Below are positions 27,127 through 37,891 of a stretch of DNA of 64,000 nt, in pieces. The stretch is from Strigamia acuminata (Eukaryota > Arthropoda > Chilopoda > Geophilomorpha > Linotaeniidae), in assembly GCA_949358305.1 (NCBI GenBank), contig CASHSZ010000084.1, positions 1 to 64,000 on the forward strand, read 5' to 3'. A program made the translations under genes and the position numbers. The notes beneath the pieces were generated by a model. The model was not told the origin of the DNA. It searched no databases and saw only the letters and a list, made by a program, of their open reading frames with translations. Within the stretch, counting starts at the first letter, position 1. Every line of letters starts with the position of its first letter.

Positions 27127-27865
27127 CAGGGTGGAACAAAAGTCTGGATCCCTACTAAATATTTCTGAAACTGCTGACAATTCATCTAATCTAATGATTG
27201 CAAAGTATATTAAAGTTGGGCGGGGCAATCTTTTGGTGACCAGAAATTTGACCTTGAGATGTTCCTTCAAGGTCATTTAGAAATTATCTCGGAAACCGTT
27301 AGAGATAGACAGAAATTTCCAATTGTAAACTTGTAGACCATCATTTGTTTAGTCTAAAAATGATTAATTCTCAAATCTTTTGTACTTGAAAAAGTAGACA
27401 CAAGTCCAAGAATAACATGGCCAAAATTTGAAAAAGTGCCAAAAATGTGCTGATTAGATGTAAAATGACCCAAAAAATCGATTCCTCTCTGGTTGGAATT
27501 TGCATATCTGGCACCGTTGCAGAGGTATGGGTAGAAAACTGAATTTTTTTATGACTTTTTCTTTTCAAAACTACTTTTTCAATTGTGATTTTCTTAAAAT
27601 CTTTCAGTACAAAAGATTTGAGAATTAATCATTTTTAGACTAAACAAATGATGGTCTACTAGTTTACAATTGGAAATTTCTGTCTATCTCTAACGGTTTC
27701 CGAGATAATTTCCAAATGACCTTGAAGGAACATCTCAAGGTCAAATTTCGGGTCACCAAAAGATTGCCCCGCCCAACTTTAATATACTTTGCCATCATTA
27801 GATTAGATGAATTGTCAGCAGTTTCAGAAATATTTAGTAGGGATCCAGACTTTTGTTCCACCCTG
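27127..27865. mobile_element. Foldback/MITE-like element FB2, TA target duplication
   Basis: The termini are CAGGGTGGAACAAAAGTCTGG and its complement, flanked by TA (27125-27126, 27866-27867). Arms of about 260 bp are inverted copies. Position +122 carries TGACCTTG-N11-CAAGGTCA, the same motif with the same spacing found at +121 in FB1, although the rest of the arms has diverged. Non-autonomous, probably Tc1/mariner-type. Small ORFs here are arm sequence. Confidence 0.85.
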
Positions 27866-28106
27866 TATATTTAAATATTCGCACAGTTTGAAAATTAGAT
27901 TTTTTTTCTTTATACTGTGTTTACCGGTAATTAATCTCCCACGTGAGCCATCGTCTTTTGTCACATAATTGCCATTGTCACATGAAATTCGGTTAAATGT
28001 CCTGGCCAGTCTCTTTTTTCTGCTAAATTGTTTATCAGATGTTGCCGTTCTTCTTTATTTGGGTTTACCAAGGGTCATTTTAGCTTTCTAAAGAAGATTT
28101 TTTCAG

Positions 28107-28298
28107 GGCCTGGCGATAATCCCAGGTTTGAACAGAGGCGCTAACTACCTGTACATGCTCAACAGTCTGTTCAGTGACCTCGGGGTCTCGTCGTCCTGGG
28201 CCACGGTCTCGTTCAAGTCAAAGACTACTTCTTGTTTTGGTGCGTCTGCTACACTTGATGTGACACAGCTAGGGCTTGGCCCGCGTTTCAAAAAGTAG
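28107..28298 (+). CDS. Candidate 3'-terminal exon of an unrecognised gene
   Basis: A pyrimidine-rich acceptor (AAGATTTTTTCAG) is followed by an open frame of 63 codons ending in TAG at 28298. The peptide looks natural (GANYLYMLNSLFSDLGVSSS, then WATVSFKSK) and the DNA is less AT-rich than its surroundings. I do not recognise the family and found no upstream exon. It could be a remnant. Confidence 0.35.
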   Translation, partial: GLAIIPGLNRGANYLYMLNSLFSDLGVSSSWATVSFKSKTTSCFGASATLDVTQLGLGPRFKK

Positions 28299-29506
28299 CA
28301 GGGCACAACAATATACACATGGTGTCGATGAAATCGAGATGGGTGTTTGATTGCTGAGCCCTGCTGCTGGAGGTTGATAATCCTGACCGTATAGTCGATG
28401 TTGAGGAGTGTGCGATAGGACTGACTCCTTCATTAGTCTTGCAGAATGAACTAAAAATCCACAATCTTTACGACATGCAGGTCTGTCACAACCAAGGCAC
28501 ATCTAAATTTTTTAACTTGGTTAGGGCTGTTGGTGTAGTACAGGACTTTTGCATTTATTTAGCTAAATGTGCTAAAAATGTTGTTACAGGTGGTTCACGT
28601 TCTAATGTTGGTATAATAACTAAAATATAAATACATTTTCTTGTCTTTTTGTGGGAAATTAAGCAGAGTCAAGTAGATGACTCCCAGAGAAGTTTTACCA
28701 ATCAACAGAAAAGGCCTTTCGTTAAGTGATACGTACACAAAACATAACATAGATGGTAGACGGGTTACGTATCATGTTCGTATCAGAAAAAAAGCCGATT
28801 TATGCAAAAAAAAAACAATTTTTGGAAAATATGCAATAAAAGCCAATTTCGGCTTTTTATTGAATATAAATATATTGTATGCATTTATGCATTTATCCGG
28901 GGTCTACTTATTACATTTGGGACAAGGAATATTGATACGATTGGACCTTTGTGGTTTTTTTTTTCTACAATAAAATGTAACCACATTTCCAGGAGTTCTT
29001 ATGACAAAATGTCTAATTTGCTCAGGCTCACTTTTAGAAGAAAAAAAATAAATTTAATTTATAAAATTAAATTTAAAATACTGATGTAACTGTTTATTTA
29101 ATGTATTTGTGTATTTTTATGTATATTTTTTATATATTGTTGTAATAAAAATGATAATAATATTAAAATCCGTTGTGTCAGCTGTGCTTTTCACCTGTGC
29201 TGATAATATAAGACATTAGTCAGGTGTGTCAGCTCTACTTTTCACTTGTGCTGATGATATAACAGCTGAGGTAGTCGCCTGTTTTATAACTATAATACAT
29301 TATTAAGCTGTGCCAGCTGTATCCTTTACCTGTTTTAGTACAAGTAAATGATTGATACATTAATAAAAATTTTGCATTACAGTTCACACCGACTTTGTTG
29401 GAAAAAATGGTTTTATTGTTTTTTTTACTTTATTAAAAAAGATGTTTTTATTGATTTTTTTTTTACTTTATTAGCTTATAAAACAGACACTATATTATTT
29501 CATATT
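28299..29506. other. AT-rich intergenic stretch
   Basis: No convincing gene. Between about 29170 and 29340 a short block with TGT(C/G)(C/T)CAGCT(G/C)T and (C/T)TTTCAC(C/T)TGT repeats about three times. The rest is A/T-rich with poly-T runs. Confidence 0.4.
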
Positions 29507-30373
29507 TTAATCACCTTTTTGAATTCTTAATACCCGTCTACGTAAGTTGTAGTATAGTGCCCTACCTGTATAGTAAAGAGTCTGAAGCTTCTTCTTTAGT
29601 TCACTCTCAGGTAAATTTGTTATAATTTGCTCAACTCGATTTGGATCAATTGTAAAATTTATTTGCGTACACAATTCATTAACAATCATTTGACACATCC
29701 CAAAAACTCTTCAATTCCTTTTCAAGTTTGGGACCCTTCGTTGGGCTCTTCTCTTTTTCTGGCGTATCTGGCGTATAAATCAGATTCGCATCGGCTAAAG
29801 ATCTCGGTGAAGACGACGATGCCAATGACGAATCTGACTTATCTGCGTGCTTCGCATACTTCGCTGCATACTTAGCTAATCCTTCGCACAAAAACGTTTC
29901 TTTATCGATTACATCTGGATGCTTCTTCAAGTGTTGGTCTAGTCTCGTGTTTTCCCATTCACATTTTGGACATGCATATCTTTTATAAACTCGCTTCGTA
30001 CGCTTAGCTTTTTTACGTTCCTCCCGTAACTTGCGAATCTTTTCTAAGGCAAGTTTCTTGGTAAATTCTTGATGGCAGCTTTGGTAGTGTTGCGGTAAGT
30101 TCGAGTAGAAACGGGGCGTTTTGCAATCAGGGCACTGAGTTTGTTTCTTCTTTGTCGTCGGAGGCCTGTTTCGGTACATCCCTTTTCGATGCTTCCTACT
30201 GTTCTTTACTGATTTGGTTTTCACTGTCTCGATTGGACTCGATTCATCTGTCAGATTATCCAATATCGAATTGATTTTATCGGACAGACTGGATTCTGGA
30301 TGTTCCTCTTCATCATTAAATAATGATGGACTTATTCCTTTAGTTTCTTTCTGGCTTTTCTCTTGATTATCAT
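29507..30373 (-). CDS. Last large exon of a mini-exon gene: two zinc-finger protein
   Basis: The exon begins after a TTAATAG acceptor (30374-30375) in phase 1, continuing the exon at 30434. The main frame runs to TAA at 29679 and encodes an acidic part, then a zinc finger CPDCKTPRFYSNLPQHYQSC followed by H, a basic helix, a second finger CPKCEWENTRLDQHLKKH and a Ser/Pro/Lys-rich tail. At about 29695 a run of five T suggests a frameshift, because another frame continues as a plausible peptide (MCQMIVNELCTQINFTIDPN) to 29507. The fingers suggest nucleic-acid binding. Similar paired fingers occur in transposon-encoded proteins, so a transposon origin is possible. Exact C-terminus uncertain. Confidence 0.6.
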
Positions 30374-30433
30374 CTATTAATAAAAATAAATTTGATATAT
30401 ATAGCTTTAAACAATTATAAAATATTCACTTAC

Positions 30434-32015
30434 CATCTCCCATATGAAAAAATATTATAGGGTATTCTTATAGTAATATCCTATAGGGTGTACTATAATA
30501 TTTTGGAACAAAAGATTATAGTACACCCTATAGTATGTACCTATATGGTATCCTATAGTAAAATCCTATGTGGTACCCTATAGTAATATCCTATAGGATG
30601 TACTATAATATTTTGGAACAAAAGATTATAGTGCACCCTATAGTATGTACCTATGTGGTACCCTATATGAAAATTTTATATGATACCCTATACTAAAATC
30701 CTATATGGTATCCTATAGAATATTTTATGATGTGACCTCATATGACGTTTATGGTCTGATCCTGTTCAGAAAATGAATGACACTTTTTTTTAAAATTAGA
30801 TAACAACAGCCAATAATGGCATTGCAGCCATTGATAGCCATTTTGAATAATTGTGATGTAATTACATCACAATGTATTCAGTTTTTATCTAAAGTCACAA
30901 TCAAATGCATTTTTATGCATTCATTAATGATTTCTAGAAGAGCACTGATTAATGCCTTGGTTTAAAAATTCACACCATTTCAGATGGAAGTGGATATCTA
31001 AACACACCTCAATATCCATGGTGTGTGAAGTCTTGAACAGCAAAATTAAATTAATAATAAAGGAATTTTTAGCAACTCTTCTATTTAAGTTGCTTCAAAT
31101 CAGATATTTGATTTAATTGTCAAGTAAAAATGGCCAAAACCAAAGGCCAGCCTTTAAAATAAATGATTACCATTTAGTAACAATATTTCAAACATCCAAA
31201 CAGCATCGGCAGCTATTTTGGAAAAAGCGCCATCTATCGGCAGCTTTTGCTGACAAAGGTTTACCCTATACTAATTCCTATAGTATGCTATACAGGGTGA
31301 TACTATACCAATAATCATGTATAGTATTATATTATATTTTATATAGGGTAATATTAGTTATTCTCCCTATACTAATTCCTATAGCATGCTATACAGGGTG
31401 ATACTATACCAATAATTACATATAGTATTGTATGGTAATTCATATAAGGTAATATTATAGTCTTTGACCCTGTACTAACTCCTATAGTATGCTGTACAGG
31501 GTGATACTGTACAAATAATCACGTATAGGATTGTATGGTAATTCATATAGGGTAATATTATAGTCAATGACCCTGTACTAATTCCTATAGTATGCTATAC
31601 AGGGTGATACTGTACTAATAATCACGTATAGTGTTGTATAGTAATTCATATAGGGTAATATTATAGTCATTGACCCTGTAATAATTCCTATAGTATGCTA
31701 TACAGGGTGATACTGTACCAATAATCACGTATAGTATTGTATGGTAATTCACATAGGGTAATATTATAGTTATTAATTCTATAGTAATCCTATAGTATTC
31801 TGTGTAGTGTAACCCTACACATAGGTTAAACCTATAGTTTGCTATATGTTGACCCTATAGGATATTCTACCCTATAAAACACCCTATAGTATACTATAGG
31901 AATTTTTCATATGGGTCTATCTTCCTTTTCATTGGTTGCTGCATATCTACTTCATTATTCTCATTAATCCAGTCTTGAAACTGAGCCATATTGTCAATCA
32001 TGAGTTTTTCTTGAT
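30434..32015 (-). CDS. Exon of the mini-exon gene, split by a foldback element
   Basis: The coding parts are 32015-31916 and, after the inserted element, 30435-30434. Without the insert the exon is 102 nt, phase 1 at both ends, with acceptor ATTAATAG at 32016-32017 and donor GTAAGT at 30433-30428. It encodes NQEKLMIDNMAQFQDWINEN and onward to KRKID. Three bases (AGA on the minus strand; 31918-31916 and 30438-30436) are duplicated on either side of the insert. As it stands the exon would run into a stop inside the element, so this allele is broken unless the insert is spliced around. Confidence 0.7.
30439..31915. mobile_element. CTATAG-rich foldback element inserted in an exon
   Basis: Termini CCCATATGAAAAA (30439) and TTTTTCATATGGG (ending 31915) are inverted copies. 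The 3-bp target duplication is TCT on the plus strand (30436-30438, 31916-31918). Both subterminal zones are arrays built of CCTATAG/CTATAGG words: 30452-30725 (two copies of a ~105-bp unit) and 31262-31917 (five units). The middle (30730-31260) is ordinary AT-rich DNA. No transposase. Confidence 0.8.
31262..31790. repeat. Five ~104-bp minisatellite units in the foldback element
   Basis: Units start CCCT(A/G)TA(C/A)TAA(T/C)TCCTATAG(T/C)ATGCT(A/G)TACAGGGTGATACT and end in GGGTAATATTA. They start near 31262, 31365, 31470, 31572 and 31673 and are about 85-95% alike by eye. Confidence 0.8.
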
Positions 32016-32130
32016 CTATTAATACATTAAATTAAGTTAGTAAATCTAATAAATTTAAACTAAAAATACAGTATTATATTTATAAAAGCATTTAAAATGT
32101 TATAAAATATTGAATTTGAATTTAATTTAC

Positions 32131-32223
32131 TTTCATCATCCATTTCTTCATTTACAACTTCAATATTGCTATTAAACCAGCTACGAAACTCCTCTAATTC
32201 TTGAATCATGGATTCTTCTTTAT
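32131..32223 (-). CDS. 93-nt mini-exon, phase 1 at both ends
   Basis: The acceptor TTTTAATAG ends at 32224 and the donor GTAAAT starts at 32130. It encodes KEESMIQELEEFRSWFNSN and onward. It is visibly homologous to the next exon (KLMIDNMAQFQDWINEN): MI-x3-(L/M)-x2-F-x2-W-x-N-x-N-x-EV. Length is divisible by three. Confidence 0.65.
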
Positions 32224-32328
32224 CTATTAAAACATTAATACATTAATACAGTTAATAAATCTCACGTTTTTTCTCTTTTATATATTTCTAATCATACAAA
32301 TAAAATATTGAATTTGGATTAAATTTAC

Positions 32329-32418
32329 CTTCAGCAATCATTTCTAAGCCTGCCTCTTCTCGGTTTCTTTTTGAACTTTTCTGCTGCTTCTTTGTGTGTC
32401 TTTCCTTTTCATTTATAT
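32329..32418 (-). CDS. 90-nt mini-exon, tandem copy 1
   Basis: Phase 1 at both ends, acceptor TATGATTAG, donor GTAAAT. It encodes INEKERHTKKQQKSSKRNRE, then EAGLEMIAE: a very basic, then acidic helix-like unit. It is the most 3' of four tandem copies with an exact 161-bp period (90 nt exon, 71 nt intron). Confidence 0.65.
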
Positions 32419-32489
32419 CTAATCATACAAAAAAATTATAATATATTGTTTAAAATGTTATAAAAGTATTGAATTCGGATTAAATTTAC

Positions 32490-32579
32490 CTTCAGCAATC
32501 ATTTCTAAGCCTGCCTCTTCTCGGTTTCTTTTTGAACTTTTCTGCTGCTTCTTTGTGTGTCTTTCCTTTTCATTTATAT
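32490..32579 (-). CDS. 90-nt mini-exon, tandem copy 2
   Basis: Nearly identical to 32329-32418, with the same splice sites, 161 bp away. Inclusion adds exactly 30 codons without changing frame. Confidence 0.65.
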
Positions 32580-32650
32580 CTAATCATACAAAAAAATTAT
32601 AATATATTGTTTAAAATGTTATAAAAGTATTGAATTTGGATTAAATTTAC

Positions 32651-32740
32651 CTTCAGCAATCATTTCTAAGCCTGCCTCTTCTCGGTTTCTTTTTGAACTT
32701 TTCTTCTGCTTCTTTGTGTGTCTTTCCTTTTCATTTATAT
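32651..32740 (-). CDS. 90-nt mini-exon, tandem copy 3
   Basis: Same as copy 2 apart from at least one visible base change (CTTCTGCTTC for CTGCTGCTTC on the plus strand). Same splice sites and spacing. Confidence 0.65.
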
Positions 32741-32811
32741 CTAATCATACAAAATAATTATAATATATTGTTTAAAATGTTATAAAAATATTAAATTTGG
32801 ATTAAATTTAC

Positions 32812-32846
32812 CTTCAGCAATCATTTCTAAGCCTGCCTCTTCTCGG
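32812..32846 (-). pseudogene. Truncated tandem copy 4 of the mini-exon
   Basis: Only the 3' third of the exon (REEAGLEMIAE part) and its donor remain. At about 32847 the sequence switches to a hAT-like transposase frame, marking a recombination or insertion breakpoint. Upstream exons of the gene are not visible beyond it. Confidence 0.65.
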
Positions 32847-33143
32847 CTTGTTTTCGATCAAATCGCGAACGATAGGCTTGATCGCCAAAATCTGCTCCGA
32901 ATCCTTGGGGATCTTTGTCTTCGTCCCATCGCTCGCCGTGTGGTACACATTTTCATCGACTGGATCACAATGCAAAAGGAGGTTGTGCCGGAAGTAGCAG
33001 ACATGATGAAGTGTCAGCTCTTTAAAAACCTCCATCGCGAGCGTTGCCTCCTTGAACGGTTGCAGGAACGTGATCAGTTCGAGCAGCACCTCCTCGTCGA
33101 TCTGTGATATCTTCGCTGACTGCTTTTTCATGGCCAAAACCAC
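32847..33143 (-). pseudogene. hAT-family transposase-like fragment
   Basis: About 99 codons are open on the minus strand. VLLELITFLQPFKEATLAME, then VFKELTLHHV, resembles the (L)xPFxxAT(xx)(L/M)S/E segment of hAT and BED-zinc-finger transposases. It stops abruptly at the mini-exon breakpoint on one side and has no catalytic domain on the other. Confidence 0.55.
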
Positions 33144-33321
33144 AACGAGTTGCCCATAAGCTTCAGCGATGCTGACCAGACACTTTAAAAGGAAATTCCA
33201 TCGTGTCGCTTTGGTTTCTGCGAGTTAGAATTTTGATGTGTTGTTGCCGAGTAAACATTAGTCAACTGATCGTGGTAATCTGACATAAAACGGACAAACT
33301 TTCAACTTTGTTAAACAGAAT

Positions 33322-33477
33322 TTAAATTATCAACGAAGCGTTGATTTGCTTACAAATCTCAAGTTCTACTTTGGACCGATGTTTGATCAATGTTTCTCCT
33401 GAAACCCAGTGGTCGTCATTTTCCGTTTCTAAGTAATTTTTCCATAAATTAATTGCAGTTTCGACCATAGCAATGTG
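33322..33477 (-). pseudogene. Fragment of the multicopy family at 37892-39262
   Basis: Starts after TTCAG like the full copy (HIAMVETAINLWKNYLETEN here, HIAAMETALYLWRNYVKTRN there) and keeps EICKQI versus EICNQI. It then ends after about 50 codons. Confidence 0.7.
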
Positions 33478-33654
33478 CTGAACATTTAAAAGACGTAATG
33501 GGTTAATCAATTTTGATTATCAGTGTTTTAAATTAATCGATAAAAAAAGGTAAATGAAAAATATTTTGATTTTATTTGCTGCCCATTAAAAATGAATTTA
33601 ATTAAAATACCGGTACTAAAATACTATAAAAATATTCAAAGAGAAATTTGCTTG

Positions 33655-33725
33655 GGCAGGGATTCGAACTCGGATTCTACAGCTTAGATGATTGAAGCTT
33701 TCGACAGATGCACCCTTGTGATGAT
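33655..33725 (-). other. tRNA-like sequence with B-box, possibly SINE or tRNA remnant
   Basis: On the minus strand GAGTTCGAATCCC is a good Pol III B-box and GGGTGCATCTGTCG upstream is a poor A-box. No clean acceptor stem can be closed, so it is not called as a tRNA gene. Confidence 0.35.
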
Positions 33726-33826
33726 ATTTTAAATCTATCATTTCGAATTTGATTCGAGAGTCGGTTTTCTTCGAGTTTTCTATCTACATATTCCAAATTT
33801 TATTTTAATTTTTGCACCGATTATTT

Positions 33827-34330
33827 GAAGTATGAATCCTTTAAAATGGGTGGACCCATCGGAACGCAAACGCCGAGATTTGTTCTATCCACAGTAAGTA
33901 TTCCCTGTTTTTCATTTGTGAACCCAGTAGTCACAACCATTGTCAACCGAGGCAAACCGAAGTCGTTCGTTCTTATTCTTACATCTCAGGCTCTGTGACG
34001 ATGATTTTACCTGAATTTGGACATTAAATCTGGTTTTCTCAAGGAGTTTGTAATATTTTACCGCAATATCACAGGTTTTTGATATTCTTATTGAAACTCA
34101 TTTTTGTTTTTTATGTTTGTAGTGTCGCTTCAATTTCCCCGCGTATTAGGAATTCCGCTCGATGTTGCCGAGTGAGTTTAGGCCTAGAAATCGTGGTAAT
34201 AAAATGGGCAAACTATCGAACACGAATACTCCTGCCCTTTATTTATAAAATGTTTTTCGTGTTTCAACGTTTATATATTTTTAATAAGCCTATGTTTAAA
34301 ATTTAAATTGAGTTTTCCTGTCTTAAGGAT
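33827..34330. repeat. Segmental duplication, copy 1 (pairs with 39581-40690)
   Basis: Shared blocks include CTTTAAAATGG(G/A)TGGACCCATCGG, GTCGTTCGTTCTTA, GATGATTTTACCTGAATTTGGACAT and TTTAGGCCTAGAAATCGTGGTAATAAAATGG. The adjoining block at 33206-33325 pairs with 39456-39575. Copy 1 has an extra ~489 bp (33331-33819). Copy 2 lacks that but carries a MITE. Confidence 0.8.
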
Positions 34331-35223
34331 TATTTTTGTACATGATTGATTTGCCCGTGTTACTTTTCAGTTTGTATGGTGAGTGGTGTGTTTTAGCGGG
34401 GGTGTAAAATCCAACTCTCTACCTCCACGTGGTCACCCTTGGCTAAACTGATGACTTGACACGTCTCGGTGGAACTAGAAGAGAGCTCTGGTCATTTGAA
34501 AATTTCTTTCATGTATTCCCTTTACGTTTCATGTTTCTTGAATTTGATTTTTTGTATTGTAAGCCCGCTTTCCCACTTGAATGTGGCATTTACACGAATT
34601 TGTATTGTAAGACCGCATTCCCAAATGAATGTGGCATTTACATGTCTTGCTATTGCAAGACCACATTTTTTTATCACTTGCTGAATTTGCATACCTAGTT
34701 TACTCCCTTTTCGCTAAGAGTAGTTGGACTTCTCTTTCCAAGTTGCGGTTGGCTTTATTGCTTGTTCGGTTCCTTCAACAAAACCTCATCCATCGAAATG
34801 AATTAACGCAATTTTCATCTAGCGCTTCCAAATGCCATAGTTAACTCTCTTTAACAGTGTTAATTGTCTGCTTGGGTTGAAATTTTCCATTTTTGTTTTA
34901 CACTTTGCATGGGTGTACAAGTAATGTTTGGAGGTTAGTAAATAGCTCAGAAATGAGGAAAACTTGGATCAGCTGACGTGGATAAACAATTAAAAGTTAT
35001 TGAAAGTACACATGTGCCACATGTGACCTACATCATCTGCTACGTGTGCACAGGGACGAGCTCGCACACGAGCGCAAGTAAACAGAACTGACTCAATGTT
35101 TTAATAAAAGATGAAAATGGCTTTATTGCAATCAATTAAATCAACAGACCCTGTATCCTTGTTTGTTTCTGGCGTATCCCACCAAAGCCTCTGACCAAGC
35201 TCGTTGTTCTAACTTTGTGTGTC

Positions 35224-35560
35224 TCACTTGTGACTGAATATGCACGTATATGTTTTGGCTCCAATGCATCGTAAGTGTCGTACAGACACTTTACGCCCAG
35301 AGAATACATTGTAGAGTGTTTTATTCTCTATTGGGGAGTGAGGAAATCTATTCTTCAAATAGAGAAACGTTACTGCTAACTCCGTCCATAAATTTGCAGG
35401 GAAATCGTTCTCAAAAATCATCGCCCGTACCCCCTCTAAAATCGTTCTGTTGGCACGTTCCGCTATTGAATTCATCTCAGGGGAATACGAGTATAATTCC
35501 CAATCTTTGGAGATAAACTCCCCGCCATTATCCGTTCTAATCGACTTGATCTTTTTGGAA
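35224..35560 (-). pseudogene. Ty1/copia integrase fragment
   Basis: The minus strand encodes KSIRTDNGGEF, then NSIAERANRTILEGVRAMIF and onward to LWTELAVTFLYLKNRFPHSP. These are the second catalytic Asp region and the catalytic Glu (AERxNRT) of copia integrases. About 110 codons are left, with no protease, RT or LTR nearby. It is a different lineage from the intact copia at 51498. Confidence 0.8.
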
Positions 35561-36895
35561 GTTGTTTTCTCTATCTCTTGTTGCGATGGCAGTTGACATC
35601 GTCACCTTCATCACAGAGTTATCACAACCACTCAACACGGGAATGGAGATACAACTGTCTCCAAAATGGCGGTCAGGCCATGAAGAGACCTTGCTGAATC
35701 CTCTGTTCCGATTGGCTGCAATCAGGACGCAGCTTCGACGATACGTCATACCACGCATTAACAAATCAAAAACAATTTATGTCTCCATCCCGATGAGCCA
35801 GGAAAAGGGTTGTGATTTCGCATTTTCCACCGGAAAGTCAAGGAATAACAACAATTAGTAAAAAAATGTTAGTAAAAATTATGAATTAATGAAAAACACA
35901 TAAAAATAACCAACACTCACTCCAATGTACACAAACATAAAAAACAAACACCAAAACCTCTTTAAAAAATTGATTAATGATAAACAATGAGTAATGGGGG
36001 GCGGATCTGGCGGAACAGACAACCTCGAAGACTGAGACAACCTCGCCTTAGCTTTTTGGCAATTGGGATCGTGGTTGAAGGTGAACGGTGCAGCCGTGTA
36101 TGGAAGCATTCCATGGACTCATCAAAGTGAAGGTTTAGCTGATGATGTTTGGTATGTGGTTTGGACTCATCAAAGTGATGTTTGGTATGTGGTTTGTTGT
36201 TACGTTTGTTGGATCAATTTTAATTTATAAATGTTGGTTTGTAATGCTGGTTAATTCGCGTCGCAAGCGTTGGTTCCTTTTCGTGCAGAGGTTTGCACCA
36301 AAACCTATTAATACTACCGCCAGGAAATATTTTTACATCCTTGCACTCCGTTTTGTTGGTCATTTTGTAGGGCGGATAAGGGCCCTTTATAGTTTCTAAA
36401 AATAAAAAAAGTTAAATCACAAAAAATTAAATGGGTTTATTAGGTATACGTTGAAGAAGGATTTTTTTCTCACCGTTTATGCATTTGTTCTGAAATGGCC
36501 AAGAACTAACAGTTTGTATTCAACTCTAGCAGTGCAGCATTTTCCAAACTGCAGATGATGTGCACAATAATGGTACAATAGGAGAATTCGCTATAATGCC
36601 AAAGTACCCTTAACAACTAAATACAAATAAAGTAGCCAGTTTAGTAACCAATTGCACATGACTCCCCTTTAACTTTAAGAGGCACACACAAATCTAGATT
36701 ATCCATTCCCACATGTGTACACCAAATTAGATAAATATTAGATAAACTTAAAATTATTAATAAATTACGGAAGTTTTACTTTTAGTTGGATAAAAGCTGG
36801 GTAGAATCTATCCCCGATACTTGGTCACTTCCTCAAACACTGACATGACACTCGTCTGAGATGACAACGTTACTCGAGTCTCTCAATAATCAATA
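35561..36895. other. Intergenic stretch without recognised gene
   Basis: ORFs on both strands around 35537-35858 and 36142-36399 have no recognisable domains. A short direct repeat (GATGTTTGGTATGTGGTTTG) occurs at about 36143 and 36178. Confidence 0.4.
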
Positions 36896-37495
36896 AGGGG
36901 TTTCATTAAATGAGTGATTAGTTGATTACTTTGATTATTGCAACATCATAATCACTCAATTATTGAAGGCCCAACAAAATATCTGATTATGTGATTATTG
37001 GTATGTGTGATTATGTGAAGGTCACATGACTTTCTGTGTTGGTCACATGACTTTCTGTGCAAACTTGCATGGGCAACCTGAAAAGGTGATGCGAGCAACC
37101 GTAACATGTAGATTGTTCCGATCGGCGGAATTGTTTAAACTGTAACCTAGATACGTAGCAATTGTTTAAAAAAAAAGTAACAATTGCAACTCCCTAAATT
37201 GTTTAATGTGTTTAGTTTAACCTAAACTGAGCACACTTTATTGTATTATGACCTTGTGTAGCTGAAGCGGGAGTGGCGCCGTCACGTTGGTTTCAGTTGA
37301 AAGAGCACTTATAATCGCCCTAGTCAGCAGAAAATCATGGTTTGGGATGATTACTTGATTAGTTGCTTATTTGATGAAATGAACTATTTGATGAAATGAA
37401 TTATTTGATGAACTTCTCGGGATTGGTTGAATCCAGTCTCATGATACATCAAATAATCAAAGCAATCAAATAATCACTCATTTAATGAAACCCCT
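36896..37495. mobile_element. 600-bp MITE with ~45-bp terminal inverted repeats, TA target site
   Basis: Ends AGGGGTTTCATTAAATGAGTGATTA and complement, flanked by TA (36894-36895, 37496-37497). Inside, GGTCACATGACTTTCTGTG is repeated in tandem near 37020-37060. No ORF. Confidence 0.82.
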
Positions 37496-37891
37496 TAATA
37501 TTTTGTTCTAAAAAAAAATTAACTTATTTTTGATATTGTTACGTGGTTGCAATGGTTGTAGCTAGAACCAGCGCAACAAGACTGGCTAAGAATGACTCAC
37601 TTTTCTTATTCAGTCAGACACACTTTAAAGAGTGTCTGGAATTATCACAGTTAGCTTTACACTTAGTAATTACACATTAAAGAATTAGCAATTAAACTAA
37701 GGTCCGTGTAATGACATCTCAAGCGAAATTACTTACTTGTTTGGACTTAGCAATTTCAACTGTGTGGATTTCGGAAATGTACAAAATATTAGCATGTCCA
37801 AGACCTGGCACATGTTGATGAACACATGATGAAATATACCACACCTGAGGGAACTTTTCCCGCGTCGCCGGATACAGTCTCCTCACGGGAG

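Noticed and set aside
30434-30443. ATG-initiated first exon (ATGGGAGATG before GTAAGT)
   Set aside because: The ATGGG belongs to the terminal repeat of the inserted foldback element; the real exon continues from 32015-31916.
31262-31790. CRISPR-like regular repeats
   Set aside because: Units are contiguous ~104-bp minisatellite copies without spacers, in a eukaryotic genome.
33655-33725. tRNA gene
   Set aside because: Good B-box but no closable acceptor stem or clear anticodon arm.
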